Below, in pieces: positions 25,096 through 33,250 of a stretch of DNA of 43,702 nucleotides. Origin of the DNA: a virus; the IMG/VR virus record IMGVR_UViG_3300021963_000236, positions 1 to 43,702 of that record; one strand, given 5' to 3'. Both the position numbers and the translations under genes were made by a program. Below the pieces are notes generated by a model. It saw only the letters and a list, made by a program, of their open reading frames with translations. It did not search any database and had not been told where the DNA came from. Numbering within the stretch: the first letter of the stretch is position 1; the number at the start of each line of letters is the position of its first letter.

Positions 25096-25701
25096 TTAGA
25101 CACCAGCCGCGCCGGTACCATGCGCAAGCTCGTGAACGTTGATCTGAACAAGCCACTTGGCATATGCACCAAAGGCGTTGTTGGGTTTGCGGGACAGACC
25201 AAACAGCCGAAGCTGCAGAGTCGCCGTGGTAGCTGCAGTCGCGCCGGTAGTGCTCGGCAGTTGCCAGCCCGAGATGTAACCGCTACCAGTGCCCGACTTC
25301 GAGATGGTGTTGAGACCCACCTCAGTGGCCGCCAGCTGCGTTCCGTTGGACTCTTCCTGAAGCTCAAAGAGCACATTCGGATCGTCTACAACCATAGCGT
25401 ACCACACCGCCGGATCAGAGGCCGGACGATAGGTAATATCCAGGTTGCTCGGGTTAGCCATCAGACCTTCGTACTTGCCAAGGCCGACAATGACGCCTCG
25501 CAGTGCGCCGGTAGTTGCACCGATCGCAATGCCAGGAACACCATTGGCGTCCGACGTACCACTGGAAATAACCGGATCACCGATATACAGCGCTGTACTG
25601 TAGCTCGCTGCGATCGAGTAGGTTCGGGCTTGTCCGTTCCAAGCTGCCCCGTTCAGGTATTGAACAGGAGTGAAGCCGGACGGACGGTTGGCGTTAGCCA
25701 T
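25096..25701 (-). CDS. putative head decoration/minor head protein
   Basis: A 201-residue beta-rich protein (ANRPSGFTPVQYLNGAAWNG, ITYRPASDPAVWYAMVVDDP, LQLRLFGLSRKPNN) immediately upstream of the major capsid gene. The opening PSGFTPVQYLNGAAWNG pattern recurs at this position in many podo- and siphovirus heads. Its size and location suggest a capsid-decorating or head-stabilising protein. No enzymatic motif is present. Confidence 0.72.
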   Translation of the reverse strand: MANANRPSGFTPVQYLNGAAWNGQARTYSIAASYSTALYIGDPVISSGTSDANGVPGIAIGATTGALRGVIVGLGKYEGLMANPSNLDITYRPASDPAVWYAMVVDDPNVLFELQEESNGTQLAATEVGLNTISKSGTGSGYISGWQLPSTTGATAATTATLQLRLFGLSRKPNNAFGAYAKWLVQINVHELAHGTGAAGV

Positions 25702-25719
25702 GAAAACCTCCGTAGAGTA

Positions 25720-26235
25720 TTAAGCAGCGCGGGGCCGCTTGGGTTTGAAAAAGTCAGGTATAGTCGTCCGCGTCTTATCAACGTAGCGATGCGACGTATC
25801 TCCAGTACCCGTCTGCATCCCGCCGAGAAGCGTGTCAACTACTTGTTGGTTACGCTGTTCTACTAGCTTCTGATCTTCCTCATACCACTCTTGCCTGATT
25901 TTCATAAGCACCAGCCGAGTTGGCTGTCCATCACGACCTATCTCTTGACCTGACACGACGCTTACGCGCGAGCCCATGTCAGTGTTACCGGTACGGGTAG
26001 AAGTCCCGCCCAGCGTGGTGTTATTCATAACTACATCGCGTTCATCTACAAACTCATAGCCGCCATCGTGGGCTCGCTGAAGACGCTCAGGAGACCCCAC
26101 GAACCAATGCAAGTGGTACCCCGGAAGGTCAGGAACTTCCAGCTTCTGCACCGGGACGCTCATCGGAATGCGCTTACGTTCGGCGGCCGCCGTTTTCAGG
26201 TTATCCGATGCCGGATTAAGTTCTTTGAGGGCCAT
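25720..26235 (-). CDS. conserved head-region protein
   Basis: A 171-residue soluble protein. Segments YHLHWFVGSPERLQRAHDGG plus YEFVDERDV, a central SRVSVVSGQEIGRDGQPTRL and a basic C-terminus (IPDFFKPKRPRAA) recur between scaffold and capsid genes in podoviruses. The function is unknown; a minor head or assembly factor is likely from its place. It follows the scaffold gene by five bases. Confidence 0.75.
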   Translation of the reverse strand: MALKELNPASDNLKTAAAERKRIPMSVPVQKLEVPDLPGYHLHWFVGSPERLQRAHDGGYEFVDERDVVMNNTTLGGTSTRTGNTDMGSRVSVVSGQEIGRDGQPTRLVLMKIRQEWYEEDQKLVEQRNQQVVDTLLGGMQTGTGDTSHRYVDKTRTTIPDFFKPKRPRAA

Positions 26236-26240
26236 GATTA

Positions 26241-27101
26241 TTATCCTTGAAAATAGAGTTCAGCGTAGCGGCTGCGCCACTCAGCTTGAGTCTTGTACTT
26301 CTTGTTCGGGCCGACGAACTGGCGAGCATCGGCATCGCAGGCGGCTTTGGCATCAGAAGGCAGGGAGGAGTATCCCTTGCGGCTACCCGCACGATTGTCA
26401 ACGTCGCTTCCGTTTCGAGCGCCTTCGACTTTGCTGGCGGGGGTAGCTTCTTCCTCGCGGCCTCCGAGAGTCTTTTCCAGTTCCGCCGAAACCTTATCGA
26501 AGAATTCCCGACCGATAGACTTATCGCCGCCTTCCCGCAGTTCTTGCGCGATGCCGAGGGCCAAGGCAGTCTTGCGACGATCCTTGCCGAACCAGGTGTT
26601 CTCCGCGTTCCACTCAACGAGTTCAGCCGGCGGGACGTAGGCGGCAGGAGCAGCAGCAACTTCTTTCTTCTCCTCCTTCGCTTCCTTTTCCGCCGCAGTC
26701 ATCTGCGTGAGCTTGTCCGTCAACTCCGCAACACCAGCGTGATCTCCCGCTTCACTCGCGAGAGCCAGCTGTTCCTTCACCTCTTTACGAGCCCGTTCAA
26801 TAGCCTTCTGCGTTTCCACAGAATGCCGTTCTTGCATCTCCTCAATGGCTTCGTTAGCCTTAGCCAGTGCTGCCTTCGTCGCAGCATCGCTGGCCTGCAA
26901 CCGCGCGAGTTCTGACTCCAGCCGACGATTTTGTGCCTTGACAATCGGCAGCACCGTTTCGCCACGCTCGAGATAATCCTGTGCATCGACGAAGCCCTCG
27001 GGGTCACCCTTGAAACGCGCGGGAGGAATCCAGCCCATTTTCTCTGCACGAGCTTGCACATCCGGCTCAGCCGTACTAGTCACAACGGTTTCGTCAGACA
27101 T
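26241..27101 (-). CDS. capsid scaffolding protein
   Basis: A 286-residue, acidic, highly helical protein with a long central coiled coil (about residues 60-150: RRLESELARLQASDAATKAA...) and a basic C-terminal segment (FVGPNKKYKTQAEWRSRYAE), where scaffolds usually bind the capsid. Its place between portal and capsid is the standard one. I choose ATG 27101, preceded by GAGGAG, over an earlier start lying inside the co-chaperonin gene; the two genes then overlap by eight bases. Confidence 0.82.
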   Translation of the reverse strand: MSDETVVTSTAEPDVQARAEKMGWIPPARFKGDPEGFVDAQDYLERGETVLPIVKAQNRRLESELARLQASDAATKAALAKANEAIEEMQERHSVETQKAIERARKEVKEQLALASEAGDHAGVAELTDKLTQMTAAEKEAKEEKKEVAAAPAAYVPPAELVEWNAENTWFGKDRRKTALALGIAQELREGGDKSIGREFFDKVSAELEKTLGGREEEATPASKVEGARNGSDVDNRAGSRKGYSSLPSDAKAACDADARQFVGPNKKYKTQAEWRSRYAELYFQG

Positions 27102-27420
27102 GCTCAGGCTCCTCATGCGTAATGGAACAGAAAATATCTCGGTCATTTACCAGACGGTAGACCTCGCCATCCTTCGGCCCTTTAGCCATGAAGCCCGAAA
27201 ACTTGGAAACCAGAACCTTGTCGCCCACTTGCGCTCGCGCTGTAGGCTCATCATGCCAAGCGCTCGGCCCGATAGCCACGACAATCGCGCGACTATCAAC
27301 CATAGCCATGCGGCCTTGGACGTTCTCTGGAATCACAATTTGCGCGCCTCGTCGCTCTGGTTCATACGGTTTGATCAGCACTGCTACCCCCTGCGGGGCC
27401 AGACCCGAATTGTTCTCCAT
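27094..27420 (-). CDS. GroES-like co-chaperonin
   Basis: A 108-residue protein with the GroES/Cpn10 plan: start VAVLIKPYEPERRGAQIVIP (12-31), mid AIVVAIGPSAWHDEP (45-59), VGDKVLVSKFSGF (65-77), and the final YRLVNDRDIFCSI (88-100), which aligns with the closing strand of GroES. The first loop (QIVIPENVQGR) corresponds to the mobile loop that binds GroEL. Phage co-chaperonins such as T4 gp31 replace GroES so GroEL can fold the capsid protein; the location next to the scaffold and capsid genes fits this use. Confidence 0.82.
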   Translation of the reverse strand: MENNSGLAPQGVAVLIKPYEPERRGAQIVIPENVQGRMAMVDSRAIVVAIGPSAWHDEPTARAQVGDKVLVSKFSGFMAKGPKDGEVYRLVNDRDIFCSITHEEPEHV

Positions 27421-27664
27421 CTTCTATCTCCGCTATATATTGCTCGTAGGTGAAATCCGTGACAAAGGCGTATCCCTTGCACGTGCCCAAGTTACCCACG
27501 TTCACTAGGACTGTAGTATCTTTAGTATAATCGGTGAAGGAGCCACCTTCCCACTGCTGACGAAGTTCCTCGCGCTTGGCGGAGAGAATCCGCATGAGCG
27601 CCTTAGTGCCCGGATGGAGTTTCCAAGCATTGAATTCTTCCTCAGTCAGCGCACGTTCAAGCAC
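27362..27664 (-). CDS. small head-region hypothetical protein
   Basis: A 100-residue protein with a helical start (LTEEEFNAWKLHPGTKALMR, ILSAKREELRQQWEGG) and a beta-like middle (NLGTCKGYAFVTDFTYEQYI). The GTG start overlaps the end of the portal gene by eight bases and is preceded by GGAGA; the end overlaps the co-chaperonin by 59 bases. This arrangement (helix-AKREELR-W) recurs as a short conserved gene after portals in podoviruses. Unknown role. Confidence 0.7.
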   Translation of the reverse strand: MLERALTEEEFNAWKLHPGTKALMRILSAKREELRQQWEGGSFTDYTKDTTVLVNVGNLGTCKGYAFVTDFTYEQYIAEIEDGEQFGSGPAGGSSADQTV

Positions 27665-29726
27665 TTGCTTTCTCCGGAGTCTTTGACGCGGCCTTCATTC
27701 CGATAGCGTGCTGACTGCGAAGCTCAGCAACGCGAATCAAGTGGTCGATGCGAGAGCTGATCTTGGAATTGCTTTCTTTGGCCATAGAAATCTGTGCGTT
27801 GATCGCGGCGACTTGTGCGTAGGCTTGCTCGCTCTGTGCGTTTGCAGAGGCTTGGTCGGCCTTCGCCATCAGCTCGACAATCTTGGCGTTATTAACTCGA
27901 CGGTCTTCCATGAGTTCCATGATGAACTCTTGCTCACGTGCTTGAAGTTCTGCCGCCTGCATCTGCATCTCACCCTGAAGCTTCGTTTCGGCGATAACCA
28001 GTTTCGGATCTTTCGGCGGCGGCGATCCGGCAGTACCCTTGAAGACTTGCTCGATTGCATCGACGCGAAGCGCCTTGAGATAACGGCGTTCGACTTCGTC
28101 TGTGTTATAGCCGGGCGTCGTGGCGGCGGCAGCCTTTACTGTCGTGGCCAGAGTAATCCGCATAGAATCGCTAGTGACGTTAGGATCAGCCACGGGAGCA
28201 ATGCTGGTGTCAGGCAGTAGATAATCCATACGAGTCGCTCCTCCAACCTGCGGAGCGTCGAGCGATAGGAAGACAGAGTTGAGGGCATAGAGTTTTTGGA
28301 ACTCCTCTTTCGTCGAACGCCAGATGCGCTTGAATATTGCGGTGTAGATTTTCTGGCCCATCTCCACCATAGTCTGGGTCGTCGCTGCCGGGGTATTCTG
28401 GCCAGGGTTCTCGCCCACGGTTATGTCCGTAGTGCCTGCGACACGGCTGGTGTAGTTGATCAGCAGGTTGAGCAGCTGGAACAGCACATCCGAGGGAGCG
28501 TTGACGGGCAGCGGGAAGATGGACTTACGCAGATCGTCGCCAGTGGAGTCAACACGCTTCCACTCAAAGGGCGCGATGGTATAGACGCCACCACGAATCT
28601 TCGCCCCACGCGCGAGGAAGCCGCCGGCCGTCGTCTGCATAGTGCCAGCGTCCAGCAGCATATTGACCAGCGAGTTCACCGATTCATTAAGGGGGCCAAG
28701 GAATACTCCGAAACCGATGCCATAGATTCCACCATCAGGTGAGGGTATGAAGGTCTTCGGCGTAAAGTATTCTCCGGCTTTAATCTTGATTATCTGCCCT
28801 TTGCGCTTGCCGGAAGCAACACGTTCGATATCTTTGGCAGAGTTAAACCGCGTCACTATGCGAACGACGGTCTTAGAGTTCTCTTCAAACGTGATGATGT
28901 AGGGCTCCGCGTAACCGTCCTGATCCAGATCTACGTTAACGTGCTGCTCAAGGAAGAGCAACGAAGTGATCTGATCCGGCTGCGGAGGCGTGAGGCCTTG
29001 GCGCTTGTCTTGCTCGATCTGCTGCGTAGTTTGCTTCGGCGCAGGGGTCTGAGTGTACCAAGTTTCCTCGAGAATATCACGCCAGATGCCGCGCAGAACA
29101 CTCTCATGGACTTCGTTCCGGTACTTAGGAATGCGGTGAGTCTTCCGCTCGCAGGTCTCGACCGACTTGGCCCAGTAATTGAGCACCAAGTCTTTGGCGA
29201 GGACGAGTTCGCTTACGTTATGGCCGGCGGAAGGGGAGTAATAGGTCTTTTTAAAGTTCGTCCCGACGATGCTGACGTTCAGAATCGCCTTATCTTCCTG
29301 CTCTTCCCAGGCTTTGTCTTCGTACAGCAGCTGCCACGACATGTGCGTAGAGACGCGGTCTGCGCGGGCGGCTTTCTGTCCATCAGCGTCCGGCGGAAAC
29401 ACGGTGCACTTGACGAGATCTTCCCCGTTGACAATCGCGGGGTAGGCGCGAGCGTGGAACTGCATCGCAGCAATCGTCACCAGTGGGAAAGCTACGTTAG
29501 CACTACCCGGCCACGGGAAAGTTTTCTCTTTTTGGATCTGAAGGGCCAAGTCCATGCCAGCTTCATTACGCTTAAGCCAATGCGCACGAGAATGCTCGTC
29601 TCGATCGTAGCCCTCCCAGCAGAACGTACCAAGTTTAGTCAGGTCGTCATCACTGAAAAACTTAGTAAGGTTCGGCGAAGCGATAGTCGCGTCGTCTAGA
29701 GTGATCTTGTTCTCAAGCGTAAGCAT
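27657..29726 (-). CDS. portal protein
   Basis: A 689-residue portal of the P22-like size class (P22 gp1 is 725). Early segments WLKRNEAGMDLALQIQKEKT plus FPWPGSANV are typical of podovirus portals; the central crown/wing part includes GIYGIGFGVFLGPLNESVNS and an ARGAKIRGG stretch; the last ~120 residues form a helical, Gln/Ala-rich barrel-like tail. Its ATG overlaps the large terminase stop (TAATG), and the order terminase-portal-co-chaperonin-scaffold-capsid supports the call. Confidence 0.9.
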   Translation of the reverse strand: MLTLENKITLDDATIASPNLTKFFSDDDLTKLGTFCWEGYDRDEHSRAHWLKRNEAGMDLALQIQKEKTFPWPGSANVAFPLVTIAAMQFHARAYPAIVNGEDLVKCTVFPPDADGQKAARADRVSTHMSWQLLYEDKAWEEQEDKAILNVSIVGTNFKKTYYSPSAGHNVSELVLAKDLVLNYWAKSVETCERKTHRIPKYRNEVHESVLRGIWRDILEETWYTQTPAPKQTTQQIEQDKRQGLTPPQPDQITSLLFLEQHVNVDLDQDGYAEPYIITFEENSKTVVRIVTRFNSAKDIERVASGKRKGQIIKIKAGEYFTPKTFIPSPDGGIYGIGFGVFLGPLNESVNSLVNMLLDAGTMQTTAGGFLARGAKIRGGVYTIAPFEWKRVDSTGDDLRKSIFPLPVNAPSDVLFQLLNLLINYTSRVAGTTDITVGENPGQNTPAATTQTMVEMGQKIYTAIFKRIWRSTKEEFQKLYALNSVFLSLDAPQVGGATRMDYLLPDTSIAPVADPNVTSDSMRITLATTVKAAAATTPGYNTDEVERRYLKALRVDAIEQVFKGTAGSPPPKDPKLVIAETKLQGEMQMQAAELQAREQEFIMELMEDRRVNNAKIVELMAKADQASANAQSEQAYAQVAAINAQISMAKESNSKISSRIDHLIRVAELRSQHAIGMKAASKTPEKASA

Positions 29727-31201
29727 TAGTATCCAGTCACCTGTGAGCGCCCGTCATTATGCGCAGCTCGGCCGCGCCGCTTGAAACCCATTTCCATTTC
29801 CCAGTCGTCTTCAGTGAAGAAATCTTCCGGCTCAACGTGAGCGAAATCTTCAAAGCCGCGGCTTAAGAGCGCTGCCGAGTCGAATTGGTCGTCAAGGGTG
29901 GCCGCAGCAGTGCCGGTAAATCGGAGGTTTTCTTGCTCGAATCCGGGATACCACTCAGCTTTTTTGTCGAATCGACACTGACCAGCGCGCATACGCTTCT
30001 GGTAGCTGCGACCGCGGGTTGCTTTGTCCTTGACAGGAAGTATGGCCTCAAAGTTTATCCTTATATCCCGTACCTGCATCTCGCGGTAGATCATGGACTT
30101 GACAGATTTCCAGATCACACCATCCTCTACCCAGAAAACTTCAGGATTCCAGCGTTGCTGAATGGAAAACATCTGGTCAATCCACTCGACTGGATCCCAG
30201 CGACCTACACGTTGGTCGATGAAATGGAGCAGGTTGAGTACATCCTTGCCGCCGATTGTGAAAGAAGTGCGGTTAGCTTTGTCCGCCTTAGATACAGCAA
30301 AATCTGCAGCTGCACAAATAATTTTATCAGCCTCGTAGTCGTCTTCCTTCATCGGGAGGAAGTCGGCTTGTTTCAAGAAAGCGTCAGTGTGGTCAAGAGG
30401 GTTATTGAGAAATTCTTGGGAATAGCCAGCAGAATCCCCGTCCTCAATAAACTCTTGACGCCTCGAGCGAAGCTGCTCCTCACTCCACCGCTCGGGCCAG
30501 AGAATATTAGAGAAATCGTCAAAACTAGTATGGGCAGCGTAAAAGAGATGTTTCCAAGTTCCATTTTTGCGCAGCCTGGAAAGGAGAGAGTCTTCATGGA
30601 GAATCGTACCGTGGACACGAATCTTGCCAGACTTGCTCAGCGCTTGCTTTGCCGCGCGGAAGAACCAACGGCGGAACTTAGCGCGACGATCAGCGTTCTC
30701 AACCTGTTCGTCATCTTCCATGTCATCGCAGACGAGGAGGTTAGGACGCTTGCCTTTCCAAAGGCGACCACGAATGCGCTGCTCAGCACCCTTGGCGATA
30801 ATGCGGAAACGCCAGCCATCCTGCATCTCACAGATCACATCGGTGTTGGCTGTGCGAAGGAACTTCTTGACACCGAATTCCCTGATCAGGTCTTCGTTCT
30901 CAGTAAGTTCCTCGGTGATGTTACCGAGTTGCTCAGCTGCTCCATCCTCCGTCGAACCGACAAGGATCACGTAATCGCTAGTGCGGAACAGGCACTCGGC
31001 TAGGATGTAGTCCGTAGTCAGCCCAGTCGATTTCGCATGGTCGCGAGGAGCTACGACCATGCACGACGGAAACGTCGAAGAGTAAAGTTCCCACGCAGAC
31101 CGATGGAACTTCGGAGTCGGCTTTGCATCATCGTAACGCGGAGAGATAAAAGTCCCCGCGAAGGCCTCGATGATATCTGCGTTGAGTTTGACCTTTTCCA
31201 T
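29726..31201 (-). CDS. terminase large subunit
   Basis: A 491-residue packaging motor. ATPase: P-loop-like VAPRDHAKST (Walker A), LLVCDDME (Walker B) and HGTILHEDSLLSRL (coupling region). Nuclease: AAADFAVS (first Asp) and DDQFDSAALLSRG (late acidic pair), as in RNase H-like terminase nucleases. The ATG (MEKVKLNADIIEAF) overlaps the stop of a small membrane protein; the longer frame only adds shadow residues. With a P22-type tail, headful packaging is the likely mode, in line with the circularly redundant contig. Confidence 0.92.
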   Translation of the reverse strand: MEKVKLNADIIEAFAGTFISPRYDDAKPTPKFHRSAWELYSSTFPSCMVVAPRDHAKSTGLTTDYILAECLFRTSDYVILVGSTEDGAAEQLGNITEELTENEDLIREFGVKKFLRTANTDVICEMQDGWRFRIIAKGAEQRIRGRLWKGKRPNLLVCDDMEDDEQVENADRRAKFRRWFFRAAKQALSKSGKIRVHGTILHEDSLLSRLRKNGTWKHLFYAAHTSFDDFSNILWPERWSEEQLRSRRQEFIEDGDSAGYSQEFLNNPLDHTDAFLKQADFLPMKEDDYEADKIICAAADFAVSKADKANRTSFTIGGKDVLNLLHFIDQRVGRWDPVEWIDQMFSIQQRWNPEVFWVEDGVIWKSVKSMIYREMQVRDIRINFEAILPVKDKATRGRSYQKRMRAGQCRFDKKAEWYPGFEQENLRFTGTAAATLDDQFDSAALLSRGFEDFAHVEPEDFFTEDDWEMEMGFKRRGRAAHNDGRSQVTGY

Positions 31202-31350
31202 TAGGCCCCCAATTGCGCGCACAGCGCGCTAAAAGCGAGCAAGAGGAAAAGCAAAACCGGGTTTTGAGAAACTGCGGCTCTGCAAAAAGAAAATCTCGCC
31301 GGTGCAGCCGCCGTGCCAAGTGGTGAGACTGTTCCGAGTGCGAGCATCAT
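31201..31350 (-). CDS. small membrane protein before the large terminase
   Basis: A 49-residue frame coupled on both sides: its ATG ATG lies in the ATGATG that ends the preceding gene, and its TAA overlaps the terminase ATG (TAATG). The C-terminal half is one TM segment (NPVLLFLLLAFSALCAQLGA); the N-terminal half is Ala/Pro-rich. Its double coupling makes translation likely. The role is unknown; holin-like and virion-ejection roles are both possible, and it may mainly keep ribosomes coupled. Confidence 0.5.
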   Translation of the reverse strand: MMLALGTVSPLGTAAAPARFSFCRAAVSQNPVLLFLLLAFSALCAQLGA

Positions 31351-31661
31351 ATGGTAGCTGGCAGCACGACGAGGTAGCCGAGGATGGTGATGATGTTGCT
31401 GTCGGAGGTGGTCGCGGCGACTGAGATGACGTAGGTTACCCCTGCCGTGCCGCCGGTCACCTTCTGGGTTACTTGCGTCCCACTGACCGTCGCGGAGCCG
31501 GAGAGGACGCTGCTCGGCGAGGCGTCCGTGCCGGAATAGACAGAGCAGCTAGCTGTCGCTGAGCTGACTGTTTCGCCAACGATGAGCTGGGACGCGAAGT
31601 CGAAGACGAGCGAGAGGGTTTCACCGGCATTTTTGGGCTCCAAGACCTGGCGGCTGCTCAT
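31347..31661 (-). CDS. small Ig-like/beta-sandwich virion adaptor protein
   Basis: A 104-residue Ser/Thr/Val-rich beta protein: GETLSLVFDFASQLIVGETV, then SATVSGTQVTQKVTGGTAGV and TYVISVAATTSDSNIITILG. This is the usual layout of a widespread short phage protein of beta-sandwich type, sometimes annotated as a fibre-tail adaptor or bacteriophage Ig-like protein. It is co-translated with its neighbours. Its place before the terminase suggests an accessory virion part, but the role is not certain. Confidence 0.68.
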   Translation of the reverse strand: MSSRQVLEPKNAGETLSLVFDFASQLIVGETVSSATASCSVYSGTDASPSSVLSGSATVSGTQVTQKVTGGTAGVTYVISVAATTSDSNIITILGYLVVLPATI

Positions 31662-32296
31662 TCGGCCGAGGTGCTGCGTTGGGGGCGGAGGAAGGAATTG
31701 TACATCTCCAGCACGCGAGAGTTGGCCGGGTGCTGAAGCATCTTGTGCATGTCCTTGACGTGGCGCTGGTGGCGATAGCTCAACGGGCCGCCGCCGTTCC
31801 AGCGGCGAATAACCTCCTCAGCGGAGCGGTCGGGGCGTTGCTTCGCGGAGAGTATCCCAATCGCCTTATGCGCCGCGTAGCCTACGTCGTCATCAAAGGC
31901 GGCGAGCTCGGGGTGTATGTCTGAGTCAGTCTCGATCGCATTGGGGCCGAGTTTCTTCAGCAATTCCGCCCGCTTCTCCTCGTACTTGCCGGCGACTTGC
32001 ATGTAAGCCGGAACTTTCCGCTGGACGTAATCCAGCTCACTGTCCGGATTCACGCCGAAGTCTACCCGGTTCTCCCTCAGCGCATTGGCGAGGACGTACT
32101 CACTCACGTCTGGGCGGAGGGCCCGCGTTTCCAGCCCCGTCCGGTGCGCCTCCGCGAGTGCGCGCAGATGACTCTCTGGCACGCTCTCGGCGGCCTTCCC
32201 AGCGGCTATGTCCTTCTCCGAATAGTAAAAGGGAATCCGCCCCTGCGCTAGATGGGCCATTTCAGCTTTCTGCTGTTGCGGCGTCAGGAAGGGCAA
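31658..32296 (-). CDS. hypothetical protein of the terminase region, uncertain start
   Basis: A 212-residue, mixed alpha protein (PFYYSEKDIAAGKAAESVPE, VRKVPAYMQVAGKYEEKRAE-like runs, HVKDMHKMLQHPANSRVLEM) that I do not recognise. It starts at TTG 32296 without a good ribosome site. An ATG at 32312, after AAAGGGG, gives MSGTAL and would enter this frame with a single C deletion (MSGTAL-PFLTPQQQ), so the present assembly may carry a one-base error at its start. The end overlaps the next gene by four bases. Confidence 0.6.
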   Translation of the reverse strand: MPFLTPQQQKAEMAHLAQGRIPFYYSEKDIAAGKAAESVPESHLRALAEAHRTGLETRALRPDVSEYVLANALRENRVDFGVNPDSELDYVQRKVPAYMQVAGKYEEKRAELLKKLGPNAIETDSDIHPELAAFDDDVGYAAHKAIGILSAKQRPDRSAEEVIRRWNGGGPLSYRHQRHVKDMHKMLQHPANSRVLEMYNSFLRPQRSTSAE

Positions 32297-32472
32297 GGGC
32301 GGTTCCGCTCATCGAATGTCCCCTTTAGCACGCTAGATCACCGTCCTTTCCCAAGGCGCGGCGCACGGACTCGGACTTTCGCAGGGCGACTGCGAAGGGG
32401 GCTCAACCGAGTCCCGCCGGCGGGTTGACCTAAGGGCGCGCGATAAGGTGCGCGGGATCGAATCTTCGCCAT
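32297..32472 (-). other. structured non-coding region downstream of terS
   Basis: There is no convincing gene here. The region contains nested inverted repeats: an outer GGACTCGG/CCGAGTCC (32367-32374/32407-32414) around an inner TTCGCAG/CTGCGAA (32378-32384/32390-32396), followed by CCCGCCGGCGGG and GCGCG-CGATAAGGT-GCGCG. It lies within the packaging block, so a pac-like site or a structured RNA are both plausible. Neither is shown. Confidence 0.5.
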
Positions 32473-32664
32473 TCAGCAGCCGCCGGCCATCTTATAGTGC
32501 AGCCGCACCGGCTCGGCGGCGGTGGGCTCGAACTGGGTCGTTTTGGGATTCACTCCCATCAGCGCGCGGGCGACGTACTGTCCCGGCACGCCCTTGCGAT
32601 ACCCGCCCTCCGAGCCGCCCTTCGGCACTTTAGGCCCCTTCGTATACGACTGTGACTTCGCCAT
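32473..32664 (-). CDS. small basic protein overlapping the terS end
   Basis: A 63-residue basic protein (MAKSQSYTKGPKVPKGGSEG plus GYRKGVPGQYVARALMG...). Its first 35 bases overlap the end of the small terminase gene in another frame, so both frames are kept. The Lys/Gly-rich start suggests nucleic-acid binding, and the location by the terminase hints at packaging or virion DNA. No family is recognised. Confidence 0.6.
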   Translation of the reverse strand: MAKSQSYTKGPKVPKGGSEGGYRKGVPGQYVARALMGVNPKTTQFEPTAAEPVRLHYKMAGGC

Positions 32665-33229
32665 CTAGCGTAACTCCTTTCCGTACGTTAGCCTGCAATG
32701 CAATCAGCCGATCCGCGAGCTTCGCGAGATGGTCAGCCCCCGGCGGAGGCGGCGGCGGCGCATTCCCACCTATCCCCATCGCCTTCGCACCCAGTTCCAC
32801 CGCCCGGAGCACCACGTTATCCGATACCTGGGGCTGTTCCAGCTTTTCCTTGAGCCTCTCAAGGCTCAACGCCGTGATGCCCTCAAACCTCTCCTGAATC
32901 GACGCGTGCATGATCGGATCGACCAGCTCCTCGCGCCGCTTCGCCATCGCCGACTTCCAGGCATCACTCGCCTGAATATTCGAGATCCAGCCAATGCTGT
33001 ACCCGTACCGGAGCGCCAACTCCTTCAGCCCACACCCCGGATTCATGATGATATAGTCAATCATATCCGTGTGCGTATACCGAATCTTATCCAGCTGCCC
33101 CATCGTAGGCGCGTGAGTCGCCCCTTGCGCCGCCAGCTGATCGAGTTCCGCGTCCAGTTCCATGCCCGTTAGACCTTGGCCTTGGCCGGAAAGTTCCCCG
33201 CCGGGGGTCTGGATGATGTTCGCTCCCAT
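32630..33229 (-). CDS. terminase small subunit
   Basis: A 199-residue protein with an N-terminal HTH (about 62-85: GCGLKELALRYGYSIGWISN), a basic helical centre (DAWKSAMAKRREELVDPIMH), coiled coil (ITALSLERLKEKLEQ) and a Pro-run linker. These are typical of small terminase subunits that choose the packaging site. It is the first gene of the leftward late operon. The ATG at 33229 sits in operator site E and lacks a clear ribosome site; a second in-frame ATG at 33163 is close downstream of an ECF-like motif, so the start may be shorter. Confidence 0.8.
   Translation of the reverse strand: MGANIIQTPGGELSGQGQGLTGMELDAELDQLAAQGATHAPTMGQLDKIRYTHTDMIDYIIMNPGCGLKELALRYGYSIGWISNIQASDAWKSAMAKRREELVDPIMHASIQERFEGITALSLERLKEKLEQPQVSDNVVLRAVELGAKAMGIGGNAPPPPPPGADHLAKLADRLIALQANVRKGVTLDGEVTVVYEGA
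33169..33197 (-). promoter_or_regulatory. ECF-type promoter motif P6 inside terS
   Basis: On the minus strand: GGAACT, 17 bases, GTCTAA followed by CGG. The spacer begins TTCCGG like that of P3, and shares CGGCCAAG with the CGGGCAAG of P2 and P5. It lies within terS codons, 6 bases ahead of the second ATG. It could start late transcripts for the structural genes. Because it is coding sequence, chance is more likely here than for the intergenic copies. Confidence 0.5.
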
Positions 33230-33250
33230 TATGTCCGCATAATCCGCGCG
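33226..33250. promoter_or_regulatory. operator-like palindrome, site E
   Basis: On the minus strand: CGCGCGGATTAT, 6 bases, ATAATGG; the ATG of terS is inside the second half-site. The half-site and spacing match sites A to D. A protein bound here would cover the start of the late operon. Function is inferred from recurrence and position. Confidence 0.6.

Noticed and set aside
29885-31003. 372-residue plus-strand frame opposite the large terminase
   Set aside because: Antisense to terminase motifs; no recognisable domain; no start signal.
32320-32470. Possible tRNA in the structured gap (GATTCGATCCC-like string)
   Set aside because: Flanking bases do not pair as a T-stem and no acceptor or anticodon arm fits.
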